Shown: positions 7,667-16,564 of the stretch, one piece after another
Position numbering within the stretch: position 1 is the stretch's first letter
Layout: every line of letters starts with the position of its first letter
Assembly (NCBI GenBank): GCA_030830965.1
Contig: JAURLX010000019.1
Coordinates: forward strand, 124,001 to 188,000
Length of the DNA stretch: 64,000 bases
Direction: 5' to 3'
From: Verrucomicrobiota bacterium
Lineage (GTDB): Bacteria > Verrucomicrobiota > Verrucomicrobiia > Opitutales > UBA953
The notes under the pieces: generated by a model
The model's database searches: none
Told to the model about the DNA's origin: nothing
What the model saw: only the letters and a program-made list of their open reading frames with translations
Position numbers and translations under genes: made by a program

Positions 7667-10600
7667 GGCGCGGGGACGGGCCGGGATCTCGCGGGCAGCC
7701 AGCCCATGGCCGCGATCGCGAGCTGCGAGGGGATGAACACGCCGTAGAGCCAGAAAGCGCCCTGCTCGGTGAAACCGTAGCTGTGCAGGCCGACGCCGAG
7801 GAGGTTGGTGCCGAACCACGACCATGCGGTCACGATGTTGCCCAGCACGAGTAGCTGCATGAGGCCCTCGCGGCGGACCAGCCCGCCCCAGCGGGCGTGA
7901 AGGCAGACGGCGCACCAGAGCACGATCAGGATGGCGCCGTTTTCCTTGGGGTCCCAGCCCCAGAAACGTCCCCAGCTCTGGTCGGCCCAGATGCCGCCGA
8001 GCATCGTGCCGACGAAACTGGCGAGGGTGGCGAAGGCCAGGATGCCGTAGGCCGCACGCGCGACCGCGTCGCCCGAGGCGTAGTCCGGCTTGAGGGCGCG
8101 GAGCGCGAGATGCAGGGCGCCGAGCAGGCCGGCGACGAAGGTCGCGGAGTAGCCGAGCGTCACGATCGTCACGTGGGTCGAGAGCCAGAAGTTGGAGTCC
8201 AGCACGGCGCGGACGCTCTCGAGGTTGTCCTCGCCCGAGAGGCCGAGGTTGTGCGCCACGATGAGGGAGAGGAAGCCGCTGGCCGCCGCCGCGCAGGTTC
8301 CGATTCCGTTGCGCCAGGCGCGTTCGACGAGCAGGCCGAGCAGCACCGCTCCCCAGGCCACGAAGACCGCGGAGGAGTAGAGGTTGGTGACCGGGGGCCG
8401 GCCGTGAAGCCACATGCGGTAGAGCAGGGCGCCCGAATGGAGCGCGAACAGCAGCCATGCCGAGAGGGTGGCGATGGAGCGCAGGCGGTCGCCGCCGGTC
8501 AGCCAGTGGGCGAGCACGAGCGTCCCGGCGAGGAAGTAGGCGATGAGCAGCCAGTAGAAGGGCTGCAGGCGGCCGAAGGCCGCCTCGGCATCGCTGCGTT
8601 CGGACCACGGTCCGCGGAGGGAGGCGGTGAGGGCCGCGACCTGCGTCGCGCACTTGTCGTCATCCCCCTCGCGCCAGCCGGCCGCGAAGGCCGCGTAGCG
8701 GGTCAGGACGCCGTCGGATCCGAGCCCGGCCCGGTGGTTGTCCCGATCCTGGATGAAAGCGAGCAGGGAGGAGCCGAGATTGTCCCACTTGACCTGCTTC
8801 GCGGGGTCCTTGGGCGGCACGATGCCGATGATTCCTTCACGCGAGAACTCCTGGTAGCGTTCGACGAAGCTCTTAACGGTCTCTTGCAGCTGCGGGTCGA
8901 AGGACGTCGGGTTGCCGCCCTTCTCCTTGCTCGCGTTCATCTCGGCGAGCGCGCGGCCGATGGAGTTGATCCAGGCGTCGTACTCCCTTTGGGGCAGGAT
9001 ATCGGGCGGCAGGTCGCCGGGGGCGAAAGTCATGCTGAGCGCTGCGTATTGACGCGCCGCCATCTCGAGCTGGAGCAGGGCGCGCTCCTCCGCATCCCGG
9101 TCGGCCTGCGGGCGTCCACGGGCCTTGGAGGCCGCGGCGGTGACCTTCTCGCTGTTGCGCAGGATGTCGTCCCAAGTCGCGAAAAGGCCCTTTTCGGCGT
9201 CACGGCCCACCAATTTGAGAACGACCGGATGCTCGATCCGGAAGGTGGGAAGGTGGCGGGCGACATGAGGGCGGAAGGCGACCTCAATCAGCCAGTCGAC
9301 CGCGGCGATCGAACTGCCCGTGAGGCGTACGGGGCGCTTCTCCAGCGATTCGCGGACTTTCCCGACGAGTCCAGGCAGCTCCTTGTCGATGGTCTGCCGA
9401 TCCTCGTCGGGCCAGGCCGAGGGCCGGGTACCGAAAGCGATCGCCTCGATCCTGCTCAGGCGGATCTCCCGACGGGAACGCATCTGCAGCAGCGAGCCGC
9501 TGGCGAGCGTCTCGATGGGCACAACCCGGCCTCCGCTCTGCACGGGTATCTCGCCCAGGGCGGCGGTGTCCAGCGATGCGCCTTCGGACGGGATGGCGAC
9601 GAGAAGCAGCGCGGCCGCGGCGGCGGCGGTGCGACGGGAGCGCCCGACCAGGAAGACGACCAGCGACCAAATGAACTGGTAGAGAAGGCCCAGGGACATG
9701 ATGCCGACCGAGACGTAGGGGATCCATGCACCCGGGTTGCGCACGACCTGGAGCACCGTCTGCTGGGTGCCATCCTTGGTGCGTCCGAAGCTGGACTGGA
9801 AGAAGGTCAGTCCGCCGTGGCGGAGCGGATTATTCATGGAGATGTGGTAGTCGAAGTCCGTCCCCGTGGTCTCGGTGACGGTGACGTCGCTGGCGAAGCG
9901 CCGAGGCGTCTCGGTGCCCGGGTATTTCTCATGGGTGAACTTGTGCAGCCGTACGCTGAAGGGGTGGTATTGGCGGATCCGTCGCAGGGAGAGTTCGAAG
10001 TTCCGGCCCCCGTGTTCGAAGGCTTGTGGCGGGAAGCTTTCGGTCAGCCCGGCGCCGAGCAGGAAGTCGGCCACGGACCTGTCGCCTTCCCGCAGCTCGA
10101 CGATCGCGAGGGGCATGTTGGGGTTGTTGTCGTCGAAACTCTCCCTCTGTGGCGCATACGTGAGCTCGAACTGCTTGCCGAGGCCGTGCGAGGTGCGCGC
10201 CGGTCGCCCCTCCTGCTGCTGCGAGGAGGCGCGGAGCCTGGCGTTGGGCTGGTACTCGCGCACGTGCAGGGTGAAGGGCGTGCCTTCCAGCGGGACGTCG
10301 CGCGAGGCGTCTTTCTCGGGTGAGCCGAGGGTTCCTCGGAGGACCCGGTCCGGAATGGCGATGACGACGTCCTTGCTGCCGGCGCGCTTCTCCACGAAGG
10401 CCACCTCGTACTCGCGGAACGCCTCCGAATAGTCGCGGGCCTCGCCTTCGGGGATAATCATGGCCGACTCCTGCTGGTAGACCGCGGTGACGAAACCTCC
10501 GGCGAGCAGAAGCAGCAATCCGCCATGAGTCATCGCCACGCCGAGGTGCTTCCAGCCATGGCGGAAGTGGCGGAAGTGGGCGACCGTGAGGTTGGCCAGC

Positions 10601-10845
10601 AGCAGGGCTCCCAGCAGGAAGCCTCCGGGGATGGGAAGACGGGCCGCGGACGTCGGGTCGATCGGGTAGAAGCAGATCCAGGACTCGAAGTAGGCGTCGG
10701 CCACATGCCAGACGCCCCAGTGGGTCTGCTCGAGCGTGCCGAGCAGCACCAGCAGCATGGAGAGCGTCAGCAGCGCTACGGTGAGCCGCAGCGAGGCGAG
10801 CACGTCCATCAGGCGTGAGCCGAGGGAGGAGGGACGCTCGCTCAC
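7663..10845 (-). CDS. Fused ResB-CcsA (CcsBA) cytochrome c maturation protein
   Basis: System II cytochrome c synthase that exports heme and attaches it to apocytochromes. The 1060-residue chain starts with ResB/CcsB features (SLRLTVALLTLSMLLVLLGTLEQ, transmembrane segments at about 15-35, 70-95 and 105-125, a periplasmic beta domain, FFQSSFGRT, another TM near 375). A long periplasmic stretch of about 300 residues follows, with GRVVPIETLASG as seen in Bacteroidota/PVC fusions. The C-terminal third is a multi-TM CcsA domain with the heme-handling WWD-type motif WGRFWGWDPKENGA and several conserved His. It starts at GTG 10845, overlapping the upstream lipoprotein stop, and its stop overlaps the NusG-like start. 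Confidence 0.93.
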   Translation of the reverse strand: MSERPSSLGSRLMDVLASLRLTVALLTLSMLLVLLGTLEQTHWGVWHVADAYFESWICFYPIDPTSAARLPIPGGFLLGALLLANLTVAHFRHFRHGWKHLGVAMTHGGLLLLLAGGFVTAVYQQESAMIIPEGEARDYSEAFREYEVAFVEKRAGSKDVVIAIPDRVLRGTLGSPEKDASRDVPLEGTPFTLHVREYQPNARLRASSQQQEGRPARTSHGLGKQFELTYAPQRESFDDNNPNMPLAIVELREGDRSVADFLLGAGLTESFPPQAFEHGGRNFELSLRRIRQYHPFSVRLHKFTHEKYPGTETPRRFASDVTVTETTGTDFDYHISMNNPLRHGGLTFFQSSFGRTKDGTQQTVLQVVRNPGAWIPYVSVGIMSLGLLYQFIWSLVVFLVGRSRRTAAAAAALLLVAIPSEGASLDTAALGEIPVQSGGRVVPIETLASGSLLQMRSRREIRLSRIEAIAFGTRPSAWPDEDRQTIDKELPGLVGKVRESLEKRPVRLTGSSIAAVDWLIEVAFRPHVARHLPTFRIEHPVVLKLVGRDAEKGLFATWDDILRNSEKVTAAASKARGRPQADRDAEERALLQLEMAARQYAALSMTFAPGDLPPDILPQREYDAWINSIGRALAEMNASKEKGGNPTSFDPQLQETVKSFVERYQEFSREGIIGIVPPKDPAKQVKWDNLGSSLLAFIQDRDNHRAGLGSDGVLTRYAAFAAGWREGDDDKCATQVAALTASLRGPWSERSDAEAAFGRLQPFYWLLIAYFLAGTLVLAHWLTGGDRLRSIATLSAWLLFALHSGALLYRMWLHGRPPVTNLYSSAVFVAWGAVLLGLLVERAWRNGIGTCAAAASGFLSLIVAHNLGLSGEDNLESVRAVLDSNFWLSTHVTIVTLGYSATFVAGLLGALHLALRALKPDYASGDAVARAAYGILAFATLASFVGTMLGGIWADQSWGRFWGWDPKENGAILIVLWCAVCLHARWGGLVRREGLMQLLVLGNIVTAWSWFGTNLLGVGLHSYGFTEQGAFWLYGVFIPSQLAIAAMGWLPARSRPVPAP

Positions 10846-11453
10846 GGCAGCTTCGATCCGGACATGAAGTTGACGAAGGAGGGGCCGGCCGCCTCGACGG
10901 CACGGGCGTCTCCGTTAAGCTTAAGGAACCAGGTCGATCCACCTTTCGCGACCATCACGGCGTCCGTAGCCCTGGAGCCGTCGCCCGACTTCATGAAGAA
11001 GCGCAGTCCCGCGTCCGGCCCGACCATGGCCTTGGTGGAGGCCTGAAGGGAAGCCTCGTCGGCGGGCGGCAGGCCGAGCTGGCCGCGCCAGCGGTTCACG
11101 TTGGCGGCGATTCCGCCGACGTTGCCGGGGAACACGGTGACCGCGAGCTCGGCTTTGGAGCCGTCGGGACCGGGCACGATGAAGGTCCCTTTGCGCATCG
11201 CGTTCTCTGGGCCGACCGACCAGCCGGCGGGCAGGGCGGCCCACCGGGGTGCGCTGAAGCCCGCGGCCTCCGCCTTCATCGAGGCGGGGGCCTGCATCGC
11301 CGGTGCGCTTGGCGCGGGGGCCGAGGGGACGGCGGGGGCGGCAGGGGGCGCTGCGATCGGGTCGGGCGCGGCCTCGTACCTCGCGACTTTGCTTTCCGGC
11401 TTGCAGCCGCAGAGCACAGAGAAGGTGAGCAGGCAGGTGGGAAGCGGTCTCAT
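10842..11453 (-). CDS. Predicted lipoprotein, Ala/Pro-rich
   Basis: A 203-residue predicted lipoprotein with lipobox SVLCGC at about residues 12-17, an Ala/Pro-rich linker to about residue 65, and a globular C-terminal domain (residues 70-203: RWAALPAGWSVGPENAMRKGTFIVPG ... VNRWRGQLGLPP ... FFMKSGDG ... NFMSGSKLP). I do not know a named function. Its stop overlaps the GTG of the ResB-CcsA gene, so it is almost certainly co-expressed with cytochrome c maturation and may be an accessory factor of it. The upstream sulfatase stops 9 bases before its ATG. Confidence 0.75.
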   Translation of the reverse strand: MRPLPTCLLTFSVLCGCKPESKVARYEAAPDPIAAPPAAPAVPSAPAPSAPAMQAPASMKAEAAGFSAPRWAALPAGWSVGPENAMRKGTFIVPGPDGSKAELAVTVFPGNVGGIAANVNRWRGQLGLPPADEASLQASTKAMVGPDAGLRFFMKSGDGSRATDAVMVAKGGSTWFLKLNGDARAVEAAGPSFVNFMSGSKLP

Positions 11454-11462
11454 AAAGGAGGA

Positions 11463-12887
11463 TTATTTCTTCTTTTTCTTGGAGTTGTCCAACTTCCCGG
11501 TCTGGGCTCGCTTTTCGTAGCCGGGGTCCCGCGGCTTGATGATCCCGTTCTTGACCAGTTCTTCGACGCTCATCTCGCCGACCGGCCCGCAGTGCGCGAT
11601 CCATCGGTCGCATTCGGCGCGGAGCTCGGCGAGCTTGCCCGCCAGGGAGGGGTCCGAGGCGATGTCCTTCACCTCCCAGGGATCGGCGAGGGTGTCGTAG
11701 AGCTGCTCCTTGGGGCGGTTGGGGTCGAAGTAGAGGGCCTGGACGGGGTTCAGTTTCCCTTCCGACTGCACCCGGCGAAGTTCGTGCATCGTCTGGCCGA
11801 CCTCCTGGTAGGCGTTCTTGCCGGCCTCGTCGACGCCGGGCGCCAGGTTGCGCACGTAGCGGTAGCGTTCGTCACGGACGGAGCGCACGCGGTCGTAGCT
11901 CTCATCCATGTAGTCCCTGAAGGCGTGGACGTATTTCGGCGGATTGATCGCGGTGGGGAGGAAGCAGTGGCCGTCGTATTCCGGAGGGACGGGCACGCCG
12001 GCGAGGGACAGCGCGGTAGGCGCGAAATCGATCCAGCTCGCGAAGTCCTCGCGGACCGACCCGGCCGGGATCACGCCGGGCCAGCGCACGATGAGGGGGA
12101 CGCGTGTCCCGGTGTCCTTCGGCGAGCGCTTGTAGCGGGGCATGCCCCGTCCGTGGTCTCCGCTCAGGATCACGACCGTATTCTTCTCGAGGTCATGGGC
12201 CTTGAGCCAATCCAGCACCCGTCCTACGGTGTAGTCCACCGCGGTGACCAGCTCATGGTAGTGGGCGACTTCACGCCGCACGGCAGGGGTGTCCGGATAG
12301 AAGGGGGGCAGTTCCACTTTGGCAGGGTCGCGTCGATCCGAGTCCTTGAGCGCTGCGGTGTTTTTGGCATGCTCGGCGTCGCTCGCCCGGACCTGGCTCT
12401 CGTGGCTGACCGTGTCGTTGATGTAGGCGAAGAAAGGCTCCTTCGGCTTCGGTGAAAGCTGGCCGAGGGGCTGCTTCGAGTAGTTGACCCATAATTTCCG
12501 GTCGTCCGCGAGCTCTTTCTCGGAGACTCCCTGGAAGTCCGTCTTGCCGGGCCACATCACGTGGTAGCCGGCCGCCCTGAGTTTCTCGGTGAACGGCCTG
12601 GGCGGGTTGATCACCACCGAGCGCATGTTCTGGGCACCGTACTTTAGGGGATACAGGCCGGTGACCATTCCGCTGCGGGTCGGGGCGCAGACGCCTACGT
12701 GCGTGAAGGCCCTGGTGAAGAGGGCTCCTTCCCGGGCGAGCCGGTCCATGTTGGGCGTGACGGCGTCCTTGCATCCGTAGGCACCCGTGTCGGGACCCAT
12801 GTCCTCCCCGATCACGAGGACGATGTTGGGCCTCTGGGGGGCTCCCAGGGCCAGTGTGGCGAACAGGACGAGGGCAGGGAGACGCAT
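11463..12887 (-). CDS. Secreted sulfatase (heparan N-sulfatase/sulfamidase-like)
   Basis: A type I sulfatase of 474 residues from the ATG at 12887, which gives a clean signal peptide (LPALVLFATLALGAPQ). The opening NIVLVIGEDMGPDTGAYGC is typical of the sulfamidase-like group. The formylglycine motif CAPTR lies in GVCAPTRSGMVTG, and the metal site SGDHGRGMPRYKRS is present. The Cys must be oxidised by a formylglycine-generating enzyme that is not in this window. The C-terminus ends in five lysines. An in-frame ATG at 12941 would destroy the signal peptide position, so I rejected it. It precedes the lipoprotein and ResB-CcsA genes by 9 bases. Confidence 0.92.
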   Translation of the reverse strand: MRLPALVLFATLALGAPQRPNIVLVIGEDMGPDTGAYGCKDAVTPNMDRLAREGALFTRAFTHVGVCAPTRSGMVTGLYPLKYGAQNMRSVVINPPRPFTEKLRAAGYHVMWPGKTDFQGVSEKELADDRKLWVNYSKQPLGQLSPKPKEPFFAYINDTVSHESQVRASDAEHAKNTAALKDSDRRDPAKVELPPFYPDTPAVRREVAHYHELVTAVDYTVGRVLDWLKAHDLEKNTVVILSGDHGRGMPRYKRSPKDTGTRVPLIVRWPGVIPAGSVREDFASWIDFAPTALSLAGVPVPPEYDGHCFLPTAINPPKYVHAFRDYMDESYDRVRSVRDERYRYVRNLAPGVDEAGKNAYQEVGQTMHELRRVQSEGKLNPVQALYFDPNRPKEQLYDTLADPWEVKDIASDPSLAGKLAELRAECDRWIAHCGPVGEMSVEELVKNGIIKPRDPGYEKRAQTGKLDNSKKKKK

Positions 12888-12959
12888 GATGATTGGGACA
12901 GTAGGCACGGCCAATGGTTGCGGTCGCCCCGTCATTGGCAAGGCGAACGGGCCGATTGA

Positions 12960-14063
12960 CTAGTTGGCGAACCGGAAGAGCGCCACGTCCCCGTCCCGGA
13001 AGGGATAGTCCTTCCCCTCCAGCCTGTATTTGCCCGCGTCGCGAGCGGCGGCGACCGAGCCGAGTCGGACCAGGTCCTCGTAGGAAACCACCTCCGCCTT
13101 GATGAAGCCCTTCTCGAAGTCCGTATGGATGACGCCCGCGCACTGGGGTGCGGTCATCCCCTGACGGAAGGTCCAGGCGCGGACTTCCTTCTCACCGGCG
13201 GTGAAGTAGGTGGCCAAGCCCAGCAAGCTGTAGGCGCCGCGGATGAGGTCGGAGACGCCCGAGTCCCGCACGCCGAGGGAGTTCAGGTATTCGGCGGCCT
13301 CCTCCGGGGGGAGCTCGCACAGTTCGGCTTCGACCTGTGCGCAGATGACGACCGTCTCCGAGCCGTGCTGGCTGGCGACGTGTTCGCGCACCGCGGCGAC
13401 ATGACGGTTGGCGGACGGGTCGGCCAGGTCGGCCTCCCCGACATTGCAGGCGTAGAGCACGGACTTGCCGGAGAGCAGGCCGAAGGTCTTCAGCCTGGGG
13501 CGTTCGTCGTCCTTCACCTCAAGCGACGAGGCCGAGCGGCCCTGATTGAGGTGGGCCAGGAGGCGGCCGAGGAGGTCGACGTTGGCGACGGCGTCCTTGT
13601 CCTGTGACTTGATCTTCTTCTGGCCCCGGTCCAGCTGCTGCTCCACCGACTGGATGTCCGCTAGGATGAGCTCGGTCTCGATGACGCCGATGTCGCGCAC
13701 CGGGTCGACCTTGCCCATGTTATGCACGATATCGTCGTTGTCGAAGCAGCGTACGACGTGCACCACCGCGTCGACCTCGCGGATGTTGGCCAGGAATTTG
13801 TTGCCGAGCCCCTCGCCCTTGGAGGCGCCCGCGACGAGGCCGGCGATGTCCACGAACTCGATGGCCGCGGGGATGACGACCTTCGTGCCCGCGATCCGCT
13901 GGAGTTCCTTCAGCCGGCCGTCGGGCACCTCGACGACGCCGACGTTGGGCTCGATCGTGCAGAACGGGTAGTTCGCCGCCTCCGCCTTGCGGGAGCGTGT
14001 GAGCGCGTTGAAAAGGGTGGACTTGCCGACGTTGGGCAGCCCGACGATTCCTGCCTGAAGCAT
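12960..14063 (-). CDS. ychF: Ribosome-associated ATPase YchF (OLA1 family)
   Basis: YchF is an Obg-related P-loop protein that prefers ATP and binds ribosomes; it is linked to translation and oxidative-stress responses. The 367-residue protein has G1 GLPNVGKST, the switch segment [15 protein letters not shown]3 [16 protein letters not shown], the NVGEADL segment and the C-terminal TGS-like domain ending [15 protein letters not shown]. Length and ends match the family. It lies between a small lipoprotein gene (32-base gap upstream) and the sulfatase (72 bases downstream), with no obvious functional link to either. Confidence 0.97.
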   Translation of the reverse strand: MLQAGIVGLPNVGKSTLFNALTRSRKAEAANYPFCTIEPNVGVVEVPDGRLKELQRIAGTKVVIPAAIEFVDIAGLVAGASKGEGLGNKFLANIREVDAVVHVVRCFDNDDIVHNMGKVDPVRDIGVIETELILADIQSVEQQLDRGQKKIKSQDKDAVANVDLLGRLLAHLNQGRSASSLEVKDDERPRLKTFGLLSGKSVLYACNVGEADLADPSANRHVAAVREHVASQHGSETVVICAQVEAELCELPPEEAAEYLNSLGVRDSGVSDLIRGAYSLLGLATYFTAGEKEVRAWTFRQGMTAPQCAGVIHTDFEKGFIKAEVVSYEDLVRLGSVAAARDAGKYRLEGKDYPFRDGDVALFRFAN

Positions 14064-14094
14064 GGTGCGAACGTGGGTGCGCCTCCGCCGGTGG

Positions 14095-14478
14095 TCAAGT
14101 GCCGGGAAGGGCCTCGGCCAACTGAAGGAGCTCGGGCGAGGGCTTCACCGCCTCGTCCTTGGGGCCGGGGCGACCGCGGCGGATGCGCGCATGGGCGACA
14201 CGTCCCTGCGCCTGCTCCACCTCCAGCAGCGCGGTGGGCCGCAGCGCGCGGTCGCGGCTGACCAGCAGTTCGCCGGGCTTGGCCGTCACTCCGGGCGAGA
14301 GCCCGACCACGCAGTGGGCGGCGCCTTCCCGTACGGGTTCGACGAAGCCGGCGCGGGCGCTCCCCGGCGACCCGGGCAGGCGGGCGAAGGGCGAAGGGAC
14401 GGCGGAGGGGATCGGCTCCGGCCGGCGGGAGGCGCAGCCGACGAGCAGCGCGGCGACGAGCAGCGCCGGCGTCCTCAC
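14095..14478 (-). CDS. Small predicted lipoprotein downstream of rpoD
   Basis: A 127-residue predicted lipoprotein that starts at GTG 14478, overlapping the rpoD stop as GTGA. The start [18 protein letters not shown] is a good signal with lipobox LLVGC. The mature part has a beta-rich stretch [32 protein letters not shown] that resembles a small barrel seen in envelope proteins. I do not recognise a named family. The tight overlap means translation is coupled to rpoD. The start is inferred from the overlap and the lipobox; no ATG is available in the right place. Confidence 0.7.
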   Translation of the reverse strand: MRTPALLVAALLVGCASRRPEPIPSAVPSPFARLPGSPGSARAGFVEPVREGAAHCVVGLSPGVTAKPGELLVSRDRALRPTALLEVEQAQGRVAHARIRRGRPGPKDEAVKPSPELLQLAEALPGT

Positions 14479-16556
14479 GGACGCGGGCCGGGCTCCTGCG
14501 GCGGCTTGTTCATGAACGCCGCGAGGTTGCCTCCGGGCTGCTGGCCTCCGGTGAGCACTCCGGGCGACTGGTCCGCCCGGTCGTCCTCGGAGACGAAATG
14601 GTCGAAGCCCGGGCCGGAGGTGTCGAGCTCGCCCTCGAACATCCCCTGCAGCTGACGCATGCGCGTGGGGTGGCGCATCTTGCGCAGGGCCTTCGCCTCG
14701 ATCTGGCGGATGCGCTCGCGGGTCACCTTGAAGTGACGTCCTACCTCCTCCAGCGTGCGCTGCACGCCGTCGAGCAGTCCGAAGCGCAGGATCAGGACTT
14801 CCTTCTCGCGCTCGGCCAAGGAGCGAAGCACGAAGTCGATCTTCTCTCGGAGCAGGCGGGTGGAGGCCGTGTCGGAGGGGTTCTCGGCCGACTTGTCCTC
14901 GATGAAGTCGCCGAGCGAGGTGTCCTCGCCGTCGCCCACGGGCGACTGGAGGGAGATCGGCTGCTGGGCCATCTTCATAATCTGCTGCACGCGCTCGATC
15001 GCCATGTTCATCTCGTCGGCGACCTCCTCGGCGGTCGGCTCGTGGCCGAGTTCCTGGGTGAGCTGCTTCTGGACCTGCATGACCTTGTTGAGCGTCTCGA
15101 TCATGTGGACCGGGATGCGGATCGTGCGGGCCTGATCGGCGATGGAGCGGGTGATGGCCTGGCGGATCCACCAGGTGGCGTAGGTGGAGAACTTGTAACC
15201 GCGCCGGTACTCGAACTTCTCGACCGCCTTCACGAGGCCCATGTTCCCCTCCTGGATGAGGTCGGTGAACAGCAGGCCTCGGTTCTGGTACTTCTTGGCG
15301 ATGGAGATGACCAGCCGCAGGTTGTGCTCCACCATCTCGGTCTTGGCGCGCTGGGCTTCCTCGAGGTGCTTGCGCACGTTGCGCGAAAGGGCGACCAGGT
15401 CCTCCGGGCGCATGCGGCGCTGCTCCTCGATCTCGCGGGCGCGCTCGGCGTTGACCTTGGGGTCGTTGCTGCGCTTGGCCCGGACTGGGCCGCGCATGAC
15501 CTGGGCCGGCTCGATGAACTTGCGGGCGTCCTCGATGTCGCCCTTCACGTCAGGCTGCTCCAGCCACTCCTCGAAAAGCTTCATCTTGAAGCAGAACTTG
15601 CGGAGGATGTCCCGGCAGCCCTCCTTGGCGGCGCGTTCGAGCTTGTTGAAGCCCTGCCGCGCCTTCTCGCGCTTGGCCTCGTCCTTCTCCTCGGAGAACT
15701 TCTTCCAGGATCGGTCGAGTTTGTCCCGCAGCTTGGCGCATTCCTCCGTGGCCTTGGGCAGCATCCGATAGTAGTGGTCCCGGGACTCGACCTTCTTGTC
15801 GATCACGACCTTGTCGAAGCGCTCCTCCTTGCGGAGCACCTTGAGGGCAAGGTCCAGCTGGTAAGGCAGGGTCAGCCAGCAGGAGAAGAGGTGGTCCTGG
15901 GCGCGCAGCTCGGCGTCCTCGATGCGCTTGGAGATCTCGACCTCCTGTTCGCGAGTGAGCAACGGTTTGTGGCCCATCTGCTTCAGGTAGACGTTGAAGG
16001 GGTCGTACGGAGCATCCGCCGGGACCGTGCGCGAGGCCTCCTCCTCGGAGTCCTCGAGCTTGCGCTGGTAGGTCTCCACCTCGTCCTCGTCCAGGAGCTT
16101 GATCTCCAGGTTGTCGAGGATGTTCATGATGTTCTCGATCAGCTCCGGGTCGGTGGCGCTGTCCGGGATGATCTCATTGATGTTCTGGACCGTGACGAAG
16201 CCGTTCTTCTTCGACATGCTGACGAGCACCTGGACCTTCTCGTTCACGTCGCGGCTGACCACCGGCTGGTTGGCGGGCTTGGCGCCGGCCGTCGCTCTGG
16301 CGACCATCGAGGGCTTCGGGGACGGGGAGGGCGCCTTGGGGACGACGGCGGTCGTCTTGGGAGCCGGCCGGATCGGGATGACCTTGCTCGTGGTCGGCTT
16401 CTGGTTCGCCGCGGGTGCGGGCGGGACGACGGTCTTCTTCGCGACGACGGCGGCCTTCACGAGCCGCGTTGCGGGCTTCGGCACGGGCTTCTTGACGGCC
16501 TTGGCGGGTTTGGCCGCGGTCTTCGACGACGGCTTCTTTTTCGGCTTCGAGGGCAT
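14475..16556 (-). CDS. rpoD: RNA polymerase primary sigma factor RpoD (sigma-70)
   Basis: The housekeeping sigma factor, 693 residues. Visible regions: 1.1 ([21 protein letters not shown]), 1.2 ([22 protein letters not shown]), a non-conserved insertion, 2.1-2.4 ([53 protein letters not shown]), region 3 ([11 protein letters not shown]), 4.1 and 4.2 ([46 protein letters not shown]). About the first 100 residues are a Lys/Ala/Pro-rich histone-H1-like tail before region 1.1, which is unusual. It is 8 bases downstream of dnaG, the common macromolecular-synthesis arrangement, but without rpsU. I set the start at ATG 16556; an upstream frame extension is antisense-like. Confidence 0.97.
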   Translation of the reverse strand: MPSKPKKKPSSKTAAKPAKAVKKPVPKPATRLVKAAVVAKKTVVPPAPAANQKPTTSKVIPIRPAPKTTAVVPKAPSPSPKPSMVARATAGAKPANQPVVSRDVNEKVQVLVSMSKKNGFVTVQNINEIIPDSATDPELIENIMNILDNLEIKLLDEDEVETYQRKLEDSEEEASRTVPADAPYDPFNVYLKQMGHKPLLTREQEVEISKRIEDAELRAQDHLFSCWLTLPYQLDLALKVLRKEERFDKVVIDKKVESRDHYYRMLPKATEECAKLRDKLDRSWKKFSEEKDEAKREKARQGFNKLERAAKEGCRDILRKFCFKMKLFEEWLEQPDVKGDIEDARKFIEPAQVMRGPVRAKRSNDPKVNAERAREIEEQRRMRPEDLVALSRNVRKHLEEAQRAKTEMVEHNLRLVISIAKKYQNRGLLFTDLIQEGNMGLVKAVEKFEYRRGYKFSTYATWWIRQAITRSIADQARTIRIPVHMIETLNKVMQVQKQLTQELGHEPTAEEVADEMNMAIERVQQIMKMAQQPISLQSPVGDGEDTSLGDFIEDKSAENPSDTASTRLLREKIDFVLRSLAEREKEVLILRFGLLDGVQRTLEEVGRHFKVTRERIRQIEAKALRKMRHPTRMRQLQGMFEGELDTSGPGFDHFVSEDDRADQSPGVLTGGQQPGGNLAAFMNKPPQEPGPRP

Positions 16557-16564
16557 GGTTGAAA

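Noticed and set aside
7667-8653. Upstream in-frame extension of the NusG-like gene
   Set aside because: It is an Arg-rich out-of-frame shadow of the CcsA domain; the ATG at 7666 overlaps the ResB-CcsA stop exactly.
7897-10323. 808-residue plus-strand open frame
   Set aside because: Antisense to the ResB-CcsA fusion and without recognisable motifs.
14598-16562. 654-residue open frame on the plus strand
   Set aside because: It lies wholly antisense to rpoD; its composition (Leu/Gly/Asp/His-rich, no motifs) is the usual shadow of a GC-rich gene.
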